Source: an uncultured Flavobacteriales bacterium
Lineage (GTDB): Bacteria; Bacteroidota; Bacteroidia; Flavobacteriales_D; Crocinitomicaceae
NCBI GenBank assembly: GCA_913046365.1
Contig: CAJWRM010000011.1
Coordinates: 1-64,000, forward strand
Direction of reading: 5' to 3'
Length of the DNA: 64,000 bases
This document shows, piece by piece, positions 27,114-35,635 of the stretch; position 1 is the stretch's first letter; every line of letters starts with the position of its first letter. A program made the translations under genes and the position numbers. The notes beneath the pieces are model-generated. The model did no database searches and was not told the DNA's origin. It saw only the letters and a program-made list of their open reading frames with translations.

Positions 27114-28247
27114 TGCTTTTACTTTTATCGTTTCTTTGACCTGGTCTGCAATTCTCTTTACTTCAAGAAGTGTGCTTCCTGTGATGGTTACATGTCCCAT
27201 CTTTCGGAATGGTTTGGTATCACTTTTTCCATAAATATGAGGGTGCACTCCCGAGAACCCTAAAATCTTTTCTAAACCTTCATAAATGGCAGGTCCAGTA
27301 AAACCTTTTTCTCCAAGGATATTGATCATGGCACCTGGATTAATTAGCGTCGTATCTCCCAAAGGAAGGTTTAAAATAGACCTCAGGTGTTGGGCATATT
27401 GTGAGGTGTTGCAACATTCAATCGTATGGTGCCCACTATTGTGGGGTCTTGGTGCAATTTCGTTCACCAATAAGTCGCCGTTTTTACAAAGAAAGAATTC
27501 TACAGCAAGGAGTCCAATCATGTCTAGTTTTTGGATGAGGTCTATAGCTATTGAATTTGCTTTTTGTGTTATTTCTTCGGGAATATTGGCTGGTGAGAAT
27601 AAATATTCTACGAGGTTGGCCTCTGGATTGAATTCACATTCAACGGATGGAAAACATTGAACATCTCCGTTCTCATTTCTTGCGACGATAACGGATAGCT
27701 CTTTATCGAAATCAATGAGTGATTCACAGAGGTTCGGTGCATCAAAAGAATCGGAGGATTGTTTAAGTAATTGAACACCCTTGCCGTCATAACCTCCCGT
27801 TCTCATTTTTTGAATAATAGGATAACTTATACCCGCTTCTTTTAGGGCATTTGCATTATCATAAAGTGTAAAAGGCGCTGTCGGTATGTTGTGATCAGCA
27901 TAAAATTGTTTTTGAACTCCCTTGTCCTTAATTATTTTTAAAACTCTTGGCTGCGGAAAAATTTTCACGCCTTTTTGCTCAAGTGCTTCAAGTGCCTCAA
28001 TATTTACGTTTTCTATTTCAACAGTAATTAGGCCCTTGTCCTTTCCAAATTCTATTACTGTATCATAGTCTGTTATAGAACCGATTGTAAAGGAATGTGC
28101 AATTAGCGCACATGGCGCATTTGGGTCGGGGTCAATCATATGCAGATGAACATCTAAGTCTATTGCCTCTTGAATTAGCATTCGCCCTAATTGGCCACCA
28201 CCAAGAACGCCAATTTTAAAATCTTTAGAATTCCATCTTCTATTCAT
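27111..28247 (-). CDS. purK: N5-carboxyaminoimidazole ribonucleotide synthase
   Basis: This ATP-grasp enzyme carboxylates AIR in purine synthesis. The N-terminal GVLGGGQLGRMLIQEA (about 14-28) and IDPDPNAPC match PurK. The ATP-grasp core follows with MRTGGYDGKGVQLL (about 153), then NEIAPRPHNSGHHTIE (about 275) and the C-terminal MGHVTITG. The 378-residue length is normal. The ATG begins only 4 nt after the -7 box TATCTTTG, so the mRNA is probably leaderless. It is divergent from hpt, another purine gene. Confidence 0.96.
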   Translation of the reverse strand: MNRRWNSKDFKIGVLGGGQLGRMLIQEAIDLDVHLHMIDPDPNAPCALIAHSFTIGSITDYDTVIEFGKDKGLITVEIENVNIEALEALEQKGVKIFPQPRVLKIIKDKGVQKQFYADHNIPTAPFTLYDNANALKEAGISYPIIQKMRTGGYDGKGVQLLKQSSDSFDAPNLCESLIDFDKELSVIVARNENGDVQCFPSVECEFNPEANLVEYLFSPANIPEEITQKANSIAIDLIQKLDMIGLLAVEFFLCKNGDLLVNEIAPRPHNSGHHTIECCNTSQYAQHLRSILNLPLGDTTLINPGAMINILGEKGFTGPAIYEGLEKILGFSGVHPHIYGKSDTKPFRKMGHVTITGSTLLEVKRIADQVKETIKVKA

Positions 28248-28251
28248 AATA

Positions 28252-28259
28252 CAAAGATA
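28252..28259 (-). promoter_or_regulatory. -7 box of purK
   Basis: TATCTTTG on the minus strand (28259 to 28252). The ATG at 28247 follows after 4 nt. No good -33 TTG is seen. Confidence 0.6.
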
Positions 28260-28300
28260 CGGCTCTATTCAAATTAATTTCATCTTAGAACCTAAAATTG

Positions 28301-28308
28301 TATCTTTG
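28301..28308 (+). promoter_or_regulatory. -7 box of the hpt operon
   Basis: TATCTTTG, identical to the purK box on the opposite strand. The hpt ATG at 28317 follows after 8 nt. Confidence 0.6.
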
Positions 28309-28316
28309 CTGCTTTT

Positions 28317-28856
28317 ATGAAGCTAGAAATCCGTCTACTTGACAAAACATTTTCTCCGTATTTATCTGAGGATGAAATAATGGATAGAATTGAAATCATT
28401 GCAAATGATCTCGAACAGGATTATTCGGATAAAGATGTTGTTTTTTTAAGTGTTCTGAATGGTGCATTCATGTTTACTTCCGACCTGATGAAATCATTAG
28501 ACATCAATCTTCAAATTTCTTTCGTTAAGCTTTCATCCTATCAAGGGACTGAAAGCTCAGGTGTTGTTCGAGAGTTGATAGGTTTAAATAAGAACATAAA
28601 AGATAAGCATGTTGTTATTCTTGAGGATATTGTAGATACTGGTAATACCATAGATAAATTTATGGAGCTACTTAAACCTCATGGCGCTCAAAGTATAGAA
28701 GTATGTACGTTGCTTTTTAAACCGACTGCATTTGAAGGTCAAAAGGCTCCAAAGTATGTCGGATTCGAAATTCCTAATAAATTTGTCGTCGGATATGGAT
28801 TGGATTACGATGAAGCCGGAAGAAATATTAAAGAATTATATCAATTAAAAGAATAA
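28317..28856 (+). CDS. hpt: Hypoxanthine phosphoribosyltransferase
   Basis: This purine-salvage enzyme converts hypoxanthine or guanine with PRPP to IMP or GMP. The PRPP-binding loop is seen as VVILEDIVDTGNTIDKF (about 98-114). The upstream FLSVLNGAFMF and SYQGTESSG flexible loop and the C-terminal FVVGYGLDYDE match the family. The 179-residue length is normal. It is the first gene of a five-gene unit (hpt, adk, obgE, PAP2, crcB) and divergent from purK. Confidence 0.96.
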   Translation: MKLEIRLLDKTFSPYLSEDEIMDRIEIIANDLEQDYSDKDVVFLSVLNGAFMFTSDLMKSLDINLQISFVKLSSYQGTESSGVVRELIGLNKNIKDKHVVILEDIVDTGNTIDKFMELLKPHGAQSIEVCTLLFKPTAFEGQKAPKYVGFEIPNKFVVGYGLDYDEAGRNIKELYQLKE

Positions 28857-28860
28857 AGTT

Positions 28861-29433
28861 ATGTTGAATATTGTGCTATTTGGCCCACCGGGAGCAGGAA
28901 AAGGTACGCAATCTGAACGATTGATAGAAGAATTTGGTTTGGTGCACCTCTCTACTGGTGATATTTTCAGATCAAATATAAAAGGAGAAACAGATCTAGG
29001 TAAGCTAGCCAAAAGCTATATGGATCAAGGGAAATTGGTCCCGGATAGTGTGACGATAGATTTGCTCCGTTCAGAGGTCCTGAAACACAGTTCGCCAAAA
29101 GGATTTATTTTTGATGGTTTTCCTCGAACAAATGCACAAGCAGAGGCTTTAGATGTTTTTCTTGAGTCCATAGATACTTCTATTAAGGTAATGCTTTCAT
29201 TAGATGTTGAAGAAGAAGAGCTGAAAAAAAGATTGATTAAACGCGCTGAGGTAAGTGGCCGAGCGGATGATGCAGATTCAAAAATCATTGACAATAGAAT
29301 TGCAGTTTACCATAAAGAAACTGCACCCGTTAAATCCTTTTATGAGAACCAAGGGAAATTGGTTTCTATAGCAGGAATGGGTAGCGTAGATGAAATTACA
29401 GCGCGGCTGTTTGCCTCAATAAACGCAATTTAG
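28861..29433 (+). CDS. adk: Adenylate kinase
   Basis: This enzyme interconverts ATP + AMP and 2 ADP. The P-loop is [13 protein letters not shown] (residues 7-19), with LSTGDIFR and [12 protein letters not shown] as the AMP-binding segments. The lid is short ([10 protein letters not shown]), so this is the small type without a zinc-binding lid, which explains 190 residues. It starts 4 bp after the hpt stop. Confidence 0.97.
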   Translation: MLNIVLFGPPGAGKGTQSERLIEEFGLVHLSTGDIFRSNIKGETDLGKLAKSYMDQGKLVPDSVTIDLLRSEVLKHSSPKGFIFDGFPRTNAQAEALDVFLESIDTSIKVMLSLDVEEEELKKRLIKRAEVSGRADDADSKIIDNRIAVYHKETAPVKSFYENQGKLVSIAGMGSVDEITARLFASINAI

Positions 29434-29441
29434 TCCATACA

Positions 29442-30446
29442 ATGGCTTCAGATAACTTTGTTGATTACGTAAAAATTCATGTCAAATCTGGAAATGGAGG
29501 TGGAGGATCTACCCATTTTAGAAGAGAAAAGTATATCCCAAAAGGTGGTCCTGATGGAGGTGATGGTGGCCGCGGAGGTCATGTATACTTGAGAGGAAAC
29601 AAACAGCTTTGGACGCTATTACATCTGAAATTTAAAAAGCATGTTAAGGCGGAGCATGGTGCACATGGCTCGAGTAATTTGAAAACAGGATCTCAAGGCA
29701 AGGATGTATATATAGACGTTCCATTGGGTACGATTGTCAGAGACGAAGAATCAGACGAGGTTCTTTTTGAAATTACGGAAGATGGCGAAGAGAAAATTGT
29801 TCAGAAAGGAGGGCGAGGAGGTCTCGGAAATAACAATTTTAAGTCTTCAACACATCAAACTCCACGTCATGCGCAGCCAGGTGAGTCTGGTATTGAAGGA
29901 TGGAAAGTTCTTGAGCTTAAAATCTTAGCAGATGTAGGTTTGGTAGGCTTTCCAAATGCTGGTAAAAGCACATTACTTTCTGTCGTCTCTGCTGCCAAAC
30001 CAGAAATCGGTGATTATCCTTTTACGACTATTCGGCCCAATCTAGGAATCGTATCTTATAGAGATCATCGCTCTTTTGTTATGGCTGATATTCCTGGAAT
30101 TATTGAAGGGGCTTCCAAAGGGAAGGGTCTCGGATATCGCTTCTTGAGGCATATTGAAAGAAATTCACTTCTTTTATTTATGGTTCCAGCTGATGCCGAT
30201 GATATTGCAGAGGAATATCGTATTCTAAATTCCGAGCTCAAAGCGTACAATCCAGAACTTTTACATAAAGAATCTATTCTTGCTATTACTAAGTCTGATA
30301 TGCTCGACGAAGAGCTTGAAGACGAAGTAAGAAAAGAACTTGATAATAGTTTATCCGGTATTAATTATTTGTTTATTTCCTCTGTGGCGCAGTCTGGAAT
30401 TATTGAGCTGAAGGATGAGATTTGGAAACTTTTACAGGATGATTGA
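29442..30446 (+). CDS. obgE: Obg family GTPase ObgE/CgtA
   Basis: This is a ribosome-assembly and stress GTPase. The glycine-rich Obg fold covers about residues 4-160 ([31 protein letters not shown]). The G domain has P-loop [12 protein letters not shown] (about 167), switch [17 protein letters not shown] and TKSDMLD. At 334 residues it lacks the variable C-terminal extension seen in E. coli, as is usual here. It lies 8 bp after adk and overlaps the next start by 8 nt. Confidence 0.97.
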   Translation: MASDNFVDYVKIHVKSGNGGGGSTHFRREKYIPKGGPDGGDGGRGGHVYLRGNKQLWTLLHLKFKKHVKAEHGAHGSSNLKTGSQGKDVYIDVPLGTIVRDEESDEVLFEITEDGEEKIVQKGGRGGLGNNNFKSSTHQTPRHAQPGESGIEGWKVLELKILADVGLVGFPNAGKSTLLSVVSAAKPEIGDYPFTTIRPNLGIVSYRDHRSFVMADIPGIIEGASKGKGLGYRFLRHIERNSLLLFMVPADADDIAEEYRILNSELKAYNPELLHKESILAITKSDMLDEELEDEVRKELDNSLSGINYLFISSVAQSGIIELKDEIWKLLQDD

Positions 30447-31014
30447 AAAATTGGAATCCATTGACCATAGCTTAGTTTTGGCTATAAATGCAATGCATTC
30501 GACGTTTTTAGATTCATTTATGTGGTTTCTGTCCGGTCCATATATTTTATTGCTTCTGATCCCTTTTGTTTTTTATTTCTTATTTCAAGCATATAGTTCC
30601 AAACAGTTAATCTGGATATTTGTAGCTATTGTTCTTACGATTGTTTTAACTGATCAGTTATCCGTACATGCTTTTAAGGAGGTGTTTCAGCGTTATCGAC
30701 CTTCACACAATTTATTGCTCAAATCTCAGCTTTATCTTCATGAGTACCCAGATGGTTCATTTTATGGAGGAGGCAAGTTTGGCTTCGTTTCTTCTCATGC
30801 AGCGAATTATTTTGGAATATTGACGATAATGTTTACGCTCATAGGTCAGAAATGGGTTAAAATAATATTGTTGGTCCTTGCCTTATTGGTAATCTACAGT
30901 CGCGTATATTTGGGTGTTCATTATGTAAGTGATGTATTGTGCGGAGCTTTTTTAGGTTTCGGTTTAGCTCAATTCGTTTTACAATTCCTACTTTTAAAGA
31001 AAGTTGCAGTTTGA
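30439..31014 (+). CDS. PAP2 superfamily membrane phosphatase
   Basis: The start at 30439 overlaps obgE by 8 nt and gives 191 residues. The three PAP2 motifs are present: K-x6-RP in [16 protein letters not shown] (a variant of PSGH) in [11 protein letters not shown], and SR-x5-H-x3-D in [12 protein letters not shown]. Five or six membrane helices surround them. Such enzymes hydrolyse lipid phosphates, for example undecaprenyl pyrophosphate or phosphatidate; the substrate here is unknown. Translation is probably coupled to obgE and to crcB. Confidence 0.9.
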   Translation: MIEKLESIDHSLVLAINAMHSTFLDSFMWFLSGPYILLLLIPFVFYFLFQAYSSKQLIWIFVAIVLTIVLTDQLSVHAFKEVFQRYRPSHNLLLKSQLYLHEYPDGSFYGGGKFGFVSSHAANYFGILTIMFTLIGQKWVKIILLVLALLVIYSRVYLGVHYVSDVLCGAFLGFGLAQFVLQFLLLKKVAV

Positions 31015-31370
31015 TGAATTATCTATTGGTATTTCTCGGTGGTGGAATCGGAAGCTTACTTCGATTTGGCGTGGGTAAAGTTTTTTCAAAATGGAGTACT
31101 GATTTTCCACTTGCAACTTTGGTTTCAAATTTAACGGCTTGTCTCATTTTTACTTTGGTTCTTTACTTTTGGACCAAAGAAATAAAGAGTGAATGGATTT
31201 ATCCCTTTGCGATAATTGGTTTATGTGGAGGTTTCAGTACCTTTAGTACATTCTCCTTTGAAAATTTCCAGCTATATAATCAATCTAACTATTTTCTTTT
31301 AGTATTGAATATCTTTTTGTCATTGATCCCGGGAATATTTTGCTTTTATTTGGTATCTGATAGGTTGTAA
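31014..31370 (+). CDS. crcB: Fluoride channel CrcB/FluC
   Basis: This small membrane protein of 119 residues has four helices. GGGIGSLLRFGVGK near the N-terminus and GLCGGFSTFSTFSFE (about 70) are the signature segments of dimeric fluoride channels that expel F-. The start ATG at 31014 overlaps the stop of the PAP2 gene (TGATG). No fluoride riboswitch is seen; expression comes from the operon. Confidence 0.93.
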   Translation: MNYLLVFLGGGIGSLLRFGVGKVFSKWSTDFPLATLVSNLTACLIFTLVLYFWTKEIKSEWIYPFAIIGLCGGFSTFSTFSFENFQLYNQSNYFLLVLNIFLSLIPGIFCFYLVSDRL

Positions 31371-31422
31371 CCTAAACCTTTAATTCGGTTAAATAGAATG
31401 TTAATAATTAAATATATAAAAT

Positions 31423-32163
31423 ATGAAGTTTGTTAAAAAGCTAGTACCGACTGTTATGATTGCCCTTGCAGTGATTGTTACCGGTTATATTTTAGGAAGT
31501 TCGTATTTGTCTCGGGGAAAATCTGATCCATCAGTTACGGTCAAAGGCCTCGGTCAGCAATCCTTTGACTCTGATTTAATTGTTTGGCGCGCTAGCTTTT
31601 CTAGAAGGGCTGTTGATCTTAAGCAAGCGTATAAAGATTTGAATGCCGACATCTTGACGGTTAAAAAGTTTCTGGCCAGTCAGGGTATAAAGGATGCAGA
31701 AGTCGTATTTGATGCGGCCGACATTAGTAAGAATTATGACAATCAATACGATGAAAATGGGAATTTTACAGAGCGTCTTTTTAGGGCTTATGATTTAAGT
31801 CAGTCTTTTGAGATTCAATCAAAGTCTGTAGATCTTGTTGAAAAGACCTCTCGTGAGGTTTCAAAGCTAATTGATGCCGGTATCGAGTTGAACTCTTATG
31901 CTCCAGAGTATTACTATACAAAGCTTGCAAAGCTTAAAATTAAAATGATTGAAGCTGCAACCAAGGACGCTAAGAATCGAGCCGAAACCATTGCGGAAAA
32001 TGGGGGAGGGTCACTTGGGAAATTGACATACGCCAGTATGGGAGTTTTTCAAATTACGGCCGAAAATTCTAGTGATGAATATTCCTGGGGGGGAAGTTTT
32101 AATACCTCTTCTAAGCGTAAAACTGCGAGCATTACTATGCGCCTTCACTATGAGATTAATTAA
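31423..32163 (+). CDS. SIMPL domain (DUF541) protein
   Basis: The 246-residue protein has an N-terminal membrane anchor or signal (VMIALAVIVTGYILGSSYL). The SIMPL pattern follows: VTVKGLGQQSFDSDLIVWRASFS, DLKQAYKDLNADILTVKKFLASQGI, and KDAKNRAETIAENGGGSLGKLTYASMGV. SIMPL proteins are periplasmic or surface oligomers of poorly known function. It lies 52 bp after crcB, possibly as a separate transcript. It is convergent with the amidohydrolase, 3 bp apart. Confidence 0.9.
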   Translation: MKFVKKLVPTVMIALAVIVTGYILGSSYLSRGKSDPSVTVKGLGQQSFDSDLIVWRASFSRRAVDLKQAYKDLNADILTVKKFLASQGIKDAEVVFDAADISKNYDNQYDENGNFTERLFRAYDLSQSFEIQSKSVDLVEKTSREVSKLIDAGIELNSYAPEYYYTKLAKLKIKMIEAATKDAKNRAETIAENGGGSLGKLTYASMGVFQITAENSSDEYSWGGSFNTSSKRKTASITMRLHYEIN

Positions 32164-32166
32164 ATA

Positions 32167-33189
32167 CTAGCCAAGCCACATCAGCACATTGTCGCGCCAG
32201 ATTTCGTCGGCTTCTCTTTGTGTAAGGATATCTACTTCAACCGCAAAGTCGATTACCCTTCCCGGAAACGAATTACCAACTCCTTCCATCTCGCCTAAAG
32301 GATACGGATCGTCGAGTCCAGCTACAATTTGTGATACACCAACGCGACGTTTTAAGAGCTCTAAGGTATAAGAATCATGTACCAATGAATCAAAAAATAA
32401 GTTTTTATGACCCAAAGATGCCCTAGGATTTTCAACATCTTCAAATAAATCGGGTCGACCATCATACCCTTGAAGCCTTCTTCCATAATTCGCAATGCCA
32501 AGCATACAGCCATGGGCAAAACAGGTTCTGATATTCGGAAATTTATTTGGAATATCATTTAATGTGTATAGGTGAAGTGTATCCGCACATTGAGCCATCA
32601 TCCAAACCAAATGAAAACGCCAGTATTGGTCTTTAAGATTTACTATTTTTTCTCCATCGTAAGGATGAATTTCTATAGCCAAATTATACTTATTGGCTAG
32701 TTCATAAATGGGAAATACCGATTGATCTGCAATTGAAGTCCATTGATTATTGGCATTCAAGAAGTGCGTTGGAAGGCAAAGCAGCTTAAGACCAAGCTCT
32801 AATACGCAGCGTTCTATTTCCTTTAAAGCATCATCCATGTAAAGGGGTTGAACGACAAATCCGCTAGTGAATTTCTCAGGAAAATCCTTCTGAACTGAAG
32901 CATTAAAGTCATTTTGCCAAGTTACTGCATCTTTCGTGTTTTGTTGCCTCCAACCATTACAATATATTTGGGAAAGATTTAGCATTACACCGTGGTCAAT
33001 ATTGTAAGTATCCATCCACTCGAGTTTTTCTTTCAAAAAGAAACTTGGATCTGTGATTGGTCTGGTCCAATTTCCTTGCCGCATGAATTTCTTATCGTCA
33101 TCGATCCAGAACAATTTTTTATCCTTCATGAATTTTGGTATCTGATGAGGTTCTGGAAGGATATGACCGTGGCCGTTAATTCTTTTCAT
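32167..33189 (-). CDS. Amidohydrolase-family protein, ACMSD-like decarboxylase
   Basis: The protein has 340 residues from the ATG at 33189; the frame continues upstream to 33243 without homology. The metal-binding features of the ACMSD branch are present: NGHGHILPEP (HxH-type), a His in LAIEIHPYDGEK (about 180), CFAHG (about 230) and the Asp in VAGLDDPYPLGEMEG (about 295). ACMSD decarboxylates 2-amino-3-carboxymuconate-6-semialdehyde in tryptophan/kynurenine degradation. The other kynurenine genes are not in the window, so the substrate is inferred. Confidence 0.85.
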   Translation of the reverse strand: MKRINGHGHILPEPHQIPKFMKDKKLFWIDDDKKFMRQGNWTRPITDPSFFLKEKLEWMDTYNIDHGVMLNLSQIYCNGWRQQNTKDAVTWQNDFNASVQKDFPEKFTSGFVVQPLYMDDALKEIERCVLELGLKLLCLPTHFLNANNQWTSIADQSVFPIYELANKYNLAIEIHPYDGEKIVNLKDQYWRFHLVWMMAQCADTLHLYTLNDIPNKFPNIRTCFAHGCMLGIANYGRRLQGYDGRPDLFEDVENPRASLGHKNLFFDSLVHDSYTLELLKRRVGVSQIVAGLDDPYPLGEMEGVGNSFPGRVIDFAVEVDILTQREADEIWRDNVLMWLG

Positions 33190-33244
33190 AGCTATTAGAC
33201 TAATGTATACTTTGAATGAAGCTCTTTTAAAACGAATATACATA

Positions 33245-33274
33245 AAAAAAGAGCCTCAATGGAGGCTCTTTTTT
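33245..33274 (-). terminator. Terminator after acyl-CoA dehydrogenase
   Basis: AAAAAAGAGCCTC / GAGGCTCTTTTTT with a 4-nt loop. The stem has T-runs on both sides. It lies 20 bp after the dehydrogenase stop and before the amidohydrolase start. Confidence 0.88.
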
Positions 33275-33293
33275 ATATTGAATTATTTGTGCT

Positions 33294-35078
33294 TTAGAAA
33301 TCGTATTTACCGTCAGCAATTAATTTCTGCGCAATGGTTTGTCTTGCTGCTTTCGGGTTGAATGCTTGAGTCTTTGTAAATCGTTTCAACCCCATCAGCA
33401 TCATTCTTGCTTCATCACCTTCTGCAAATGATTGGATTGCGTCTTTGGCTGCCTTTGCTATTTTGTCTGCTGTGTCGTAAAAATAGGTCTTCGCAATTGC
33501 TATATCATGCTCACATGCAGCTTCTCCCTGGCTATCTATTTTCTTCTGAACTCTCAGATAAACGGATTCAGCGAGATAGGTCCATATTGCAACGTCTGCT
33601 ATATTCATCAATACCTCTTGCTCTTTAGCAAGTGTTTGCATTAGTTTTTGTACGGCTGAACCTGCAACCATCAAAATCGTTTTTTTGAAGCCATCAAGCA
33701 TATTTTGTTCGTCTCCTAATGGGGAGTTCGAAGGCTCTTTTATTTCTGGAATGCTCATAAGCTCGCCAGCGACTTTCATTGCGGGGCCCATCAAATCTAG
33801 CTCTCCCTTCATGGCGCGTCTCAGCACCATATCTACCGTAAGCATTCTATTGATTTCATTTGTTCCTTCAAATATTCTGTTGATTCTTGAATCTCGATAG
33901 GCGCGTTCAACTGAGGATTCGGCCGAATACCCCATGCCGCCAAATATTTGAACAGCCTCATCAACAACAAAGTCAAGGCACTCAGATCCTGCTACTTTAA
34001 TCACAGCGCATTCAGGAGCAAACAATTCGATTCCTTGAAGTGTAGCCTGGGCTTTATCCATTCCACCTTCTATCAAACCTTTGATTGCGTCGTCAATATT
34101 TTGACCTGCACGATAGGTGGCAGATTCAACAACGTAGGTTTGAATGACTTGCTCTGCAAGCTTGTGGCGAATCGCACCATACTTGGAAATGGATCTTCCA
34201 AACTGCTCTCTTTCAAGAGAGTATCTTACAGACTCGTCAATTCCACCTTTGGCACCGCCCATTACGGCCGCGCCTAATTTAATTCTTCCAATATTCAAAA
34301 TATTTAAGGCAATTTTAAATCCGTTTCCTCTTTCTGAGAGCATATTTTCAACAGGAACTTTAACATTGTTGAAGAATACCTGCCGTGTTGAGGAACCCTT
34401 AATTCCCATTTTTTTCTCTTCCGGATTTAAGCTAATTCCTTCACTGTCTGCTTCCACGAGGAATGCTGTCAAATTTTCATCGTCTTCTATCTTTGCAAAC
34501 ACAGTAAATAGATTGGCAAAACCACCATTAGTAATCCACATTTTTTGCCCTGTGATGCTGTAGTATTTACCATCAGATGATAACTCTGCTTTGGTTTTTC
34601 CAGAATTTGCATCTGAACCTGCCCCCGGTTCAGTTAAACAATAGGCGGCCGCCCATTCTCCTGAAGCTAATTTTGCTACATACTTATTTTTTTGTTCATC
34701 ATTTCCATAATAGAGTAGTGGAAGAGTCCCAATTCCGGTATGTGCACCATAGGCCACAGAAAATGAAAAGCCTAAGCCTAAATATTCCGTTGCGAGTAAG
34801 GTTGTTTTAAAATCAACGCCCATTCCCCCATATTCCTCAGGAACGGAAAGCCCAAGTAAGCCAAGCTCACCTGCCTTTTTTAATAATGAGGGCATTAAAC
34901 CTTCTTCAAGGCTGTCAATACGGTCTAGGTGAGGGATGATTTCTTGAAGAATAAAATCTTCGCACATACTAGCGATCATTTTATGCTCTTCTGTAAATTC
35001 CTCTGGTGTAAAAATGTCTTTTGGCGCGGTATCTCTTATAATGAATTCGCCACCTTTTATAGGTTGATTGTCACTCAT
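33294..35078 (-). CDS. Acyl-CoA dehydrogenase
   Basis: This FAD enzyme catalyses the first step of fatty-acid beta-oxidation. The 594 residues hold the N-terminal helical domain, the substrate/FAD motif AAYCLTEPGAGSDANSGKT (about 140), KMWITNGGFANLFTVF, and the C-terminal FGGMGYSAESSVERAYRDSRINRIFEGTNEI region cut by the catalytic helix. An extra C-terminal helical part (about 430-594) makes it VLCAD/ACAD9-like in length, the common Bacteroidota form. It has its own promoter, a palindromic candidate operator (35127-35146) and a terminator, so it is a regulated single gene. Confidence 0.95.
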   Translation of the reverse strand: MSDNQPIKGGEFIIRDTAPKDIFTPEEFTEEHKMIASMCEDFILQEIIPHLDRIDSLEEGLMPSLLKKAGELGLLGLSVPEEYGGMGVDFKTTLLATEYLGLGFSFSVAYGAHTGIGTLPLLYYGNDEQKNKYVAKLASGEWAAAYCLTEPGAGSDANSGKTKAELSSDGKYYSITGQKMWITNGGFANLFTVFAKIEDDENLTAFLVEADSEGISLNPEEKKMGIKGSSTRQVFFNNVKVPVENMLSERGNGFKIALNILNIGRIKLGAAVMGGAKGGIDESVRYSLEREQFGRSISKYGAIRHKLAEQVIQTYVVESATYRAGQNIDDAIKGLIEGGMDKAQATLQGIELFAPECAVIKVAGSECLDFVVDEAVQIFGGMGYSAESSVERAYRDSRINRIFEGTNEINRMLTVDMVLRRAMKGELDLMGPAMKVAGELMSIPEIKEPSNSPLGDEQNMLDGFKKTILMVAGSAVQKLMQTLAKEQEVLMNIADVAIWTYLAESVYLRVQKKIDSQGEAACEHDIAIAKTYFYDTADKIAKAAKDAIQSFAEGDEARMMLMGLKRFTKTQAFNPKAARQTIAQKLIADGKYDF

Positions 35079-35106
35079 GTTGGTTAATTATGATATAGAA
35101 TTTATT

Positions 35107-35114
35107 CAAATATA
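35107..35114 (-). promoter_or_regulatory. -7 box of acyl-CoA dehydrogenase
   Basis: TATATTTG on the minus strand (35114 to 35107); the leader is 28 nt. The palindrome at 35127-35146 sits 12 bp upstream, over the expected -20 to -40 region. Confidence 0.6.
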
Positions 35115-35126
35115 TAAAAACTAAAA

Positions 35127-35146
35127 GTATTATGCATGCATAATAC
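35127..35146. promoter_or_regulatory. Perfect 20-bp palindrome, candidate operator
   Basis: GTATTATGCA followed directly by its reverse complement TGCATAATAC, with no loop. It lies between the GNAT stop and the acyl-CoA dehydrogenase -7 box. Uninterrupted two-fold symmetry suits a dimeric repressor (TetR or GntR type), not a terminator. The regulator is not in the window. Confidence 0.6.
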
Positions 35147-35148
35147 AG

Positions 35149-35634
35149 TTAAATTTTTATTTTCATTCTATAATCATTCATGAAGTAGCCGTTTCCGATA
35201 TCTAAATCGATGGATTCTACTATTTCGAAACCTATTTTTTGATAGAAATTAACTGCAGGATTAGTTCGATTCACAAACAAATCAAGGGTATTCAATTTGT
35301 GCTCACGACCAACGCCATATATGTGTTCTAGTAGCTTTCGTCCTGAACCTTTGTGCTGCTGTTTTGGATTTACATATAGTTTATGGAGTCTTATACATGA
35401 TTTTTCGTTTCTGATTTCGAAGGAGGCGAATCCGATATTTTCTTCTTGTTCTCGAAGTACAATGAATTCATGGCCCTTGGCAAAATTTTGTTGAAGTTGC
35501 TTCAGGTTATACATCCATTCGAGCATATAGTTGATCTGCTCATGACTAATCATGTCTTTAAAGCAGATGGGCCAAATTTCATGTGCCATCGTATGAATCA
35601 GTTCAAGCTTATTTTTCGCTAATCTTTGAATCAT
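35149..35634 (-). CDS. GNAT family N-acetyltransferase
   Basis: This 161-residue acetyl-CoA-dependent acetyltransferase shows the GNAT motif A as LHKLYVNPKQQHKGSGRKLLEHI (Q/R-x2-G-x-G/A variant, about 95-112) and motif B as FVNRTNPAVNFYQKIGFEIVE (about 125-140). The substrate is unknown. It starts 1 bp downstream of the stop of the subtilase gene on the same strand, so the two are probably co-transcribed. Confidence 0.92.
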   Translation of the reverse strand: MIQRLAKNKLELIHTMAHEIWPICFKDMISHEQINYMLEWMYNLKQLQQNFAKGHEFIVLREQEENIGFASFEIRNEKSCIRLHKLYVNPKQQHKGSGRKLLEHIYGVGREHKLNTLDLFVNRTNPAVNFYQKIGFEIVESIDLDIGNGYFMNDYRMKIKI

Positions 35635-35635
35635 A

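Noticed and set aside
35127-35146. Palindrome as terminator of the GNAT gene
   Set aside because: It has no loop and no T-run, while it sits at a fixed place in front of a -7 box; an operator fits better.
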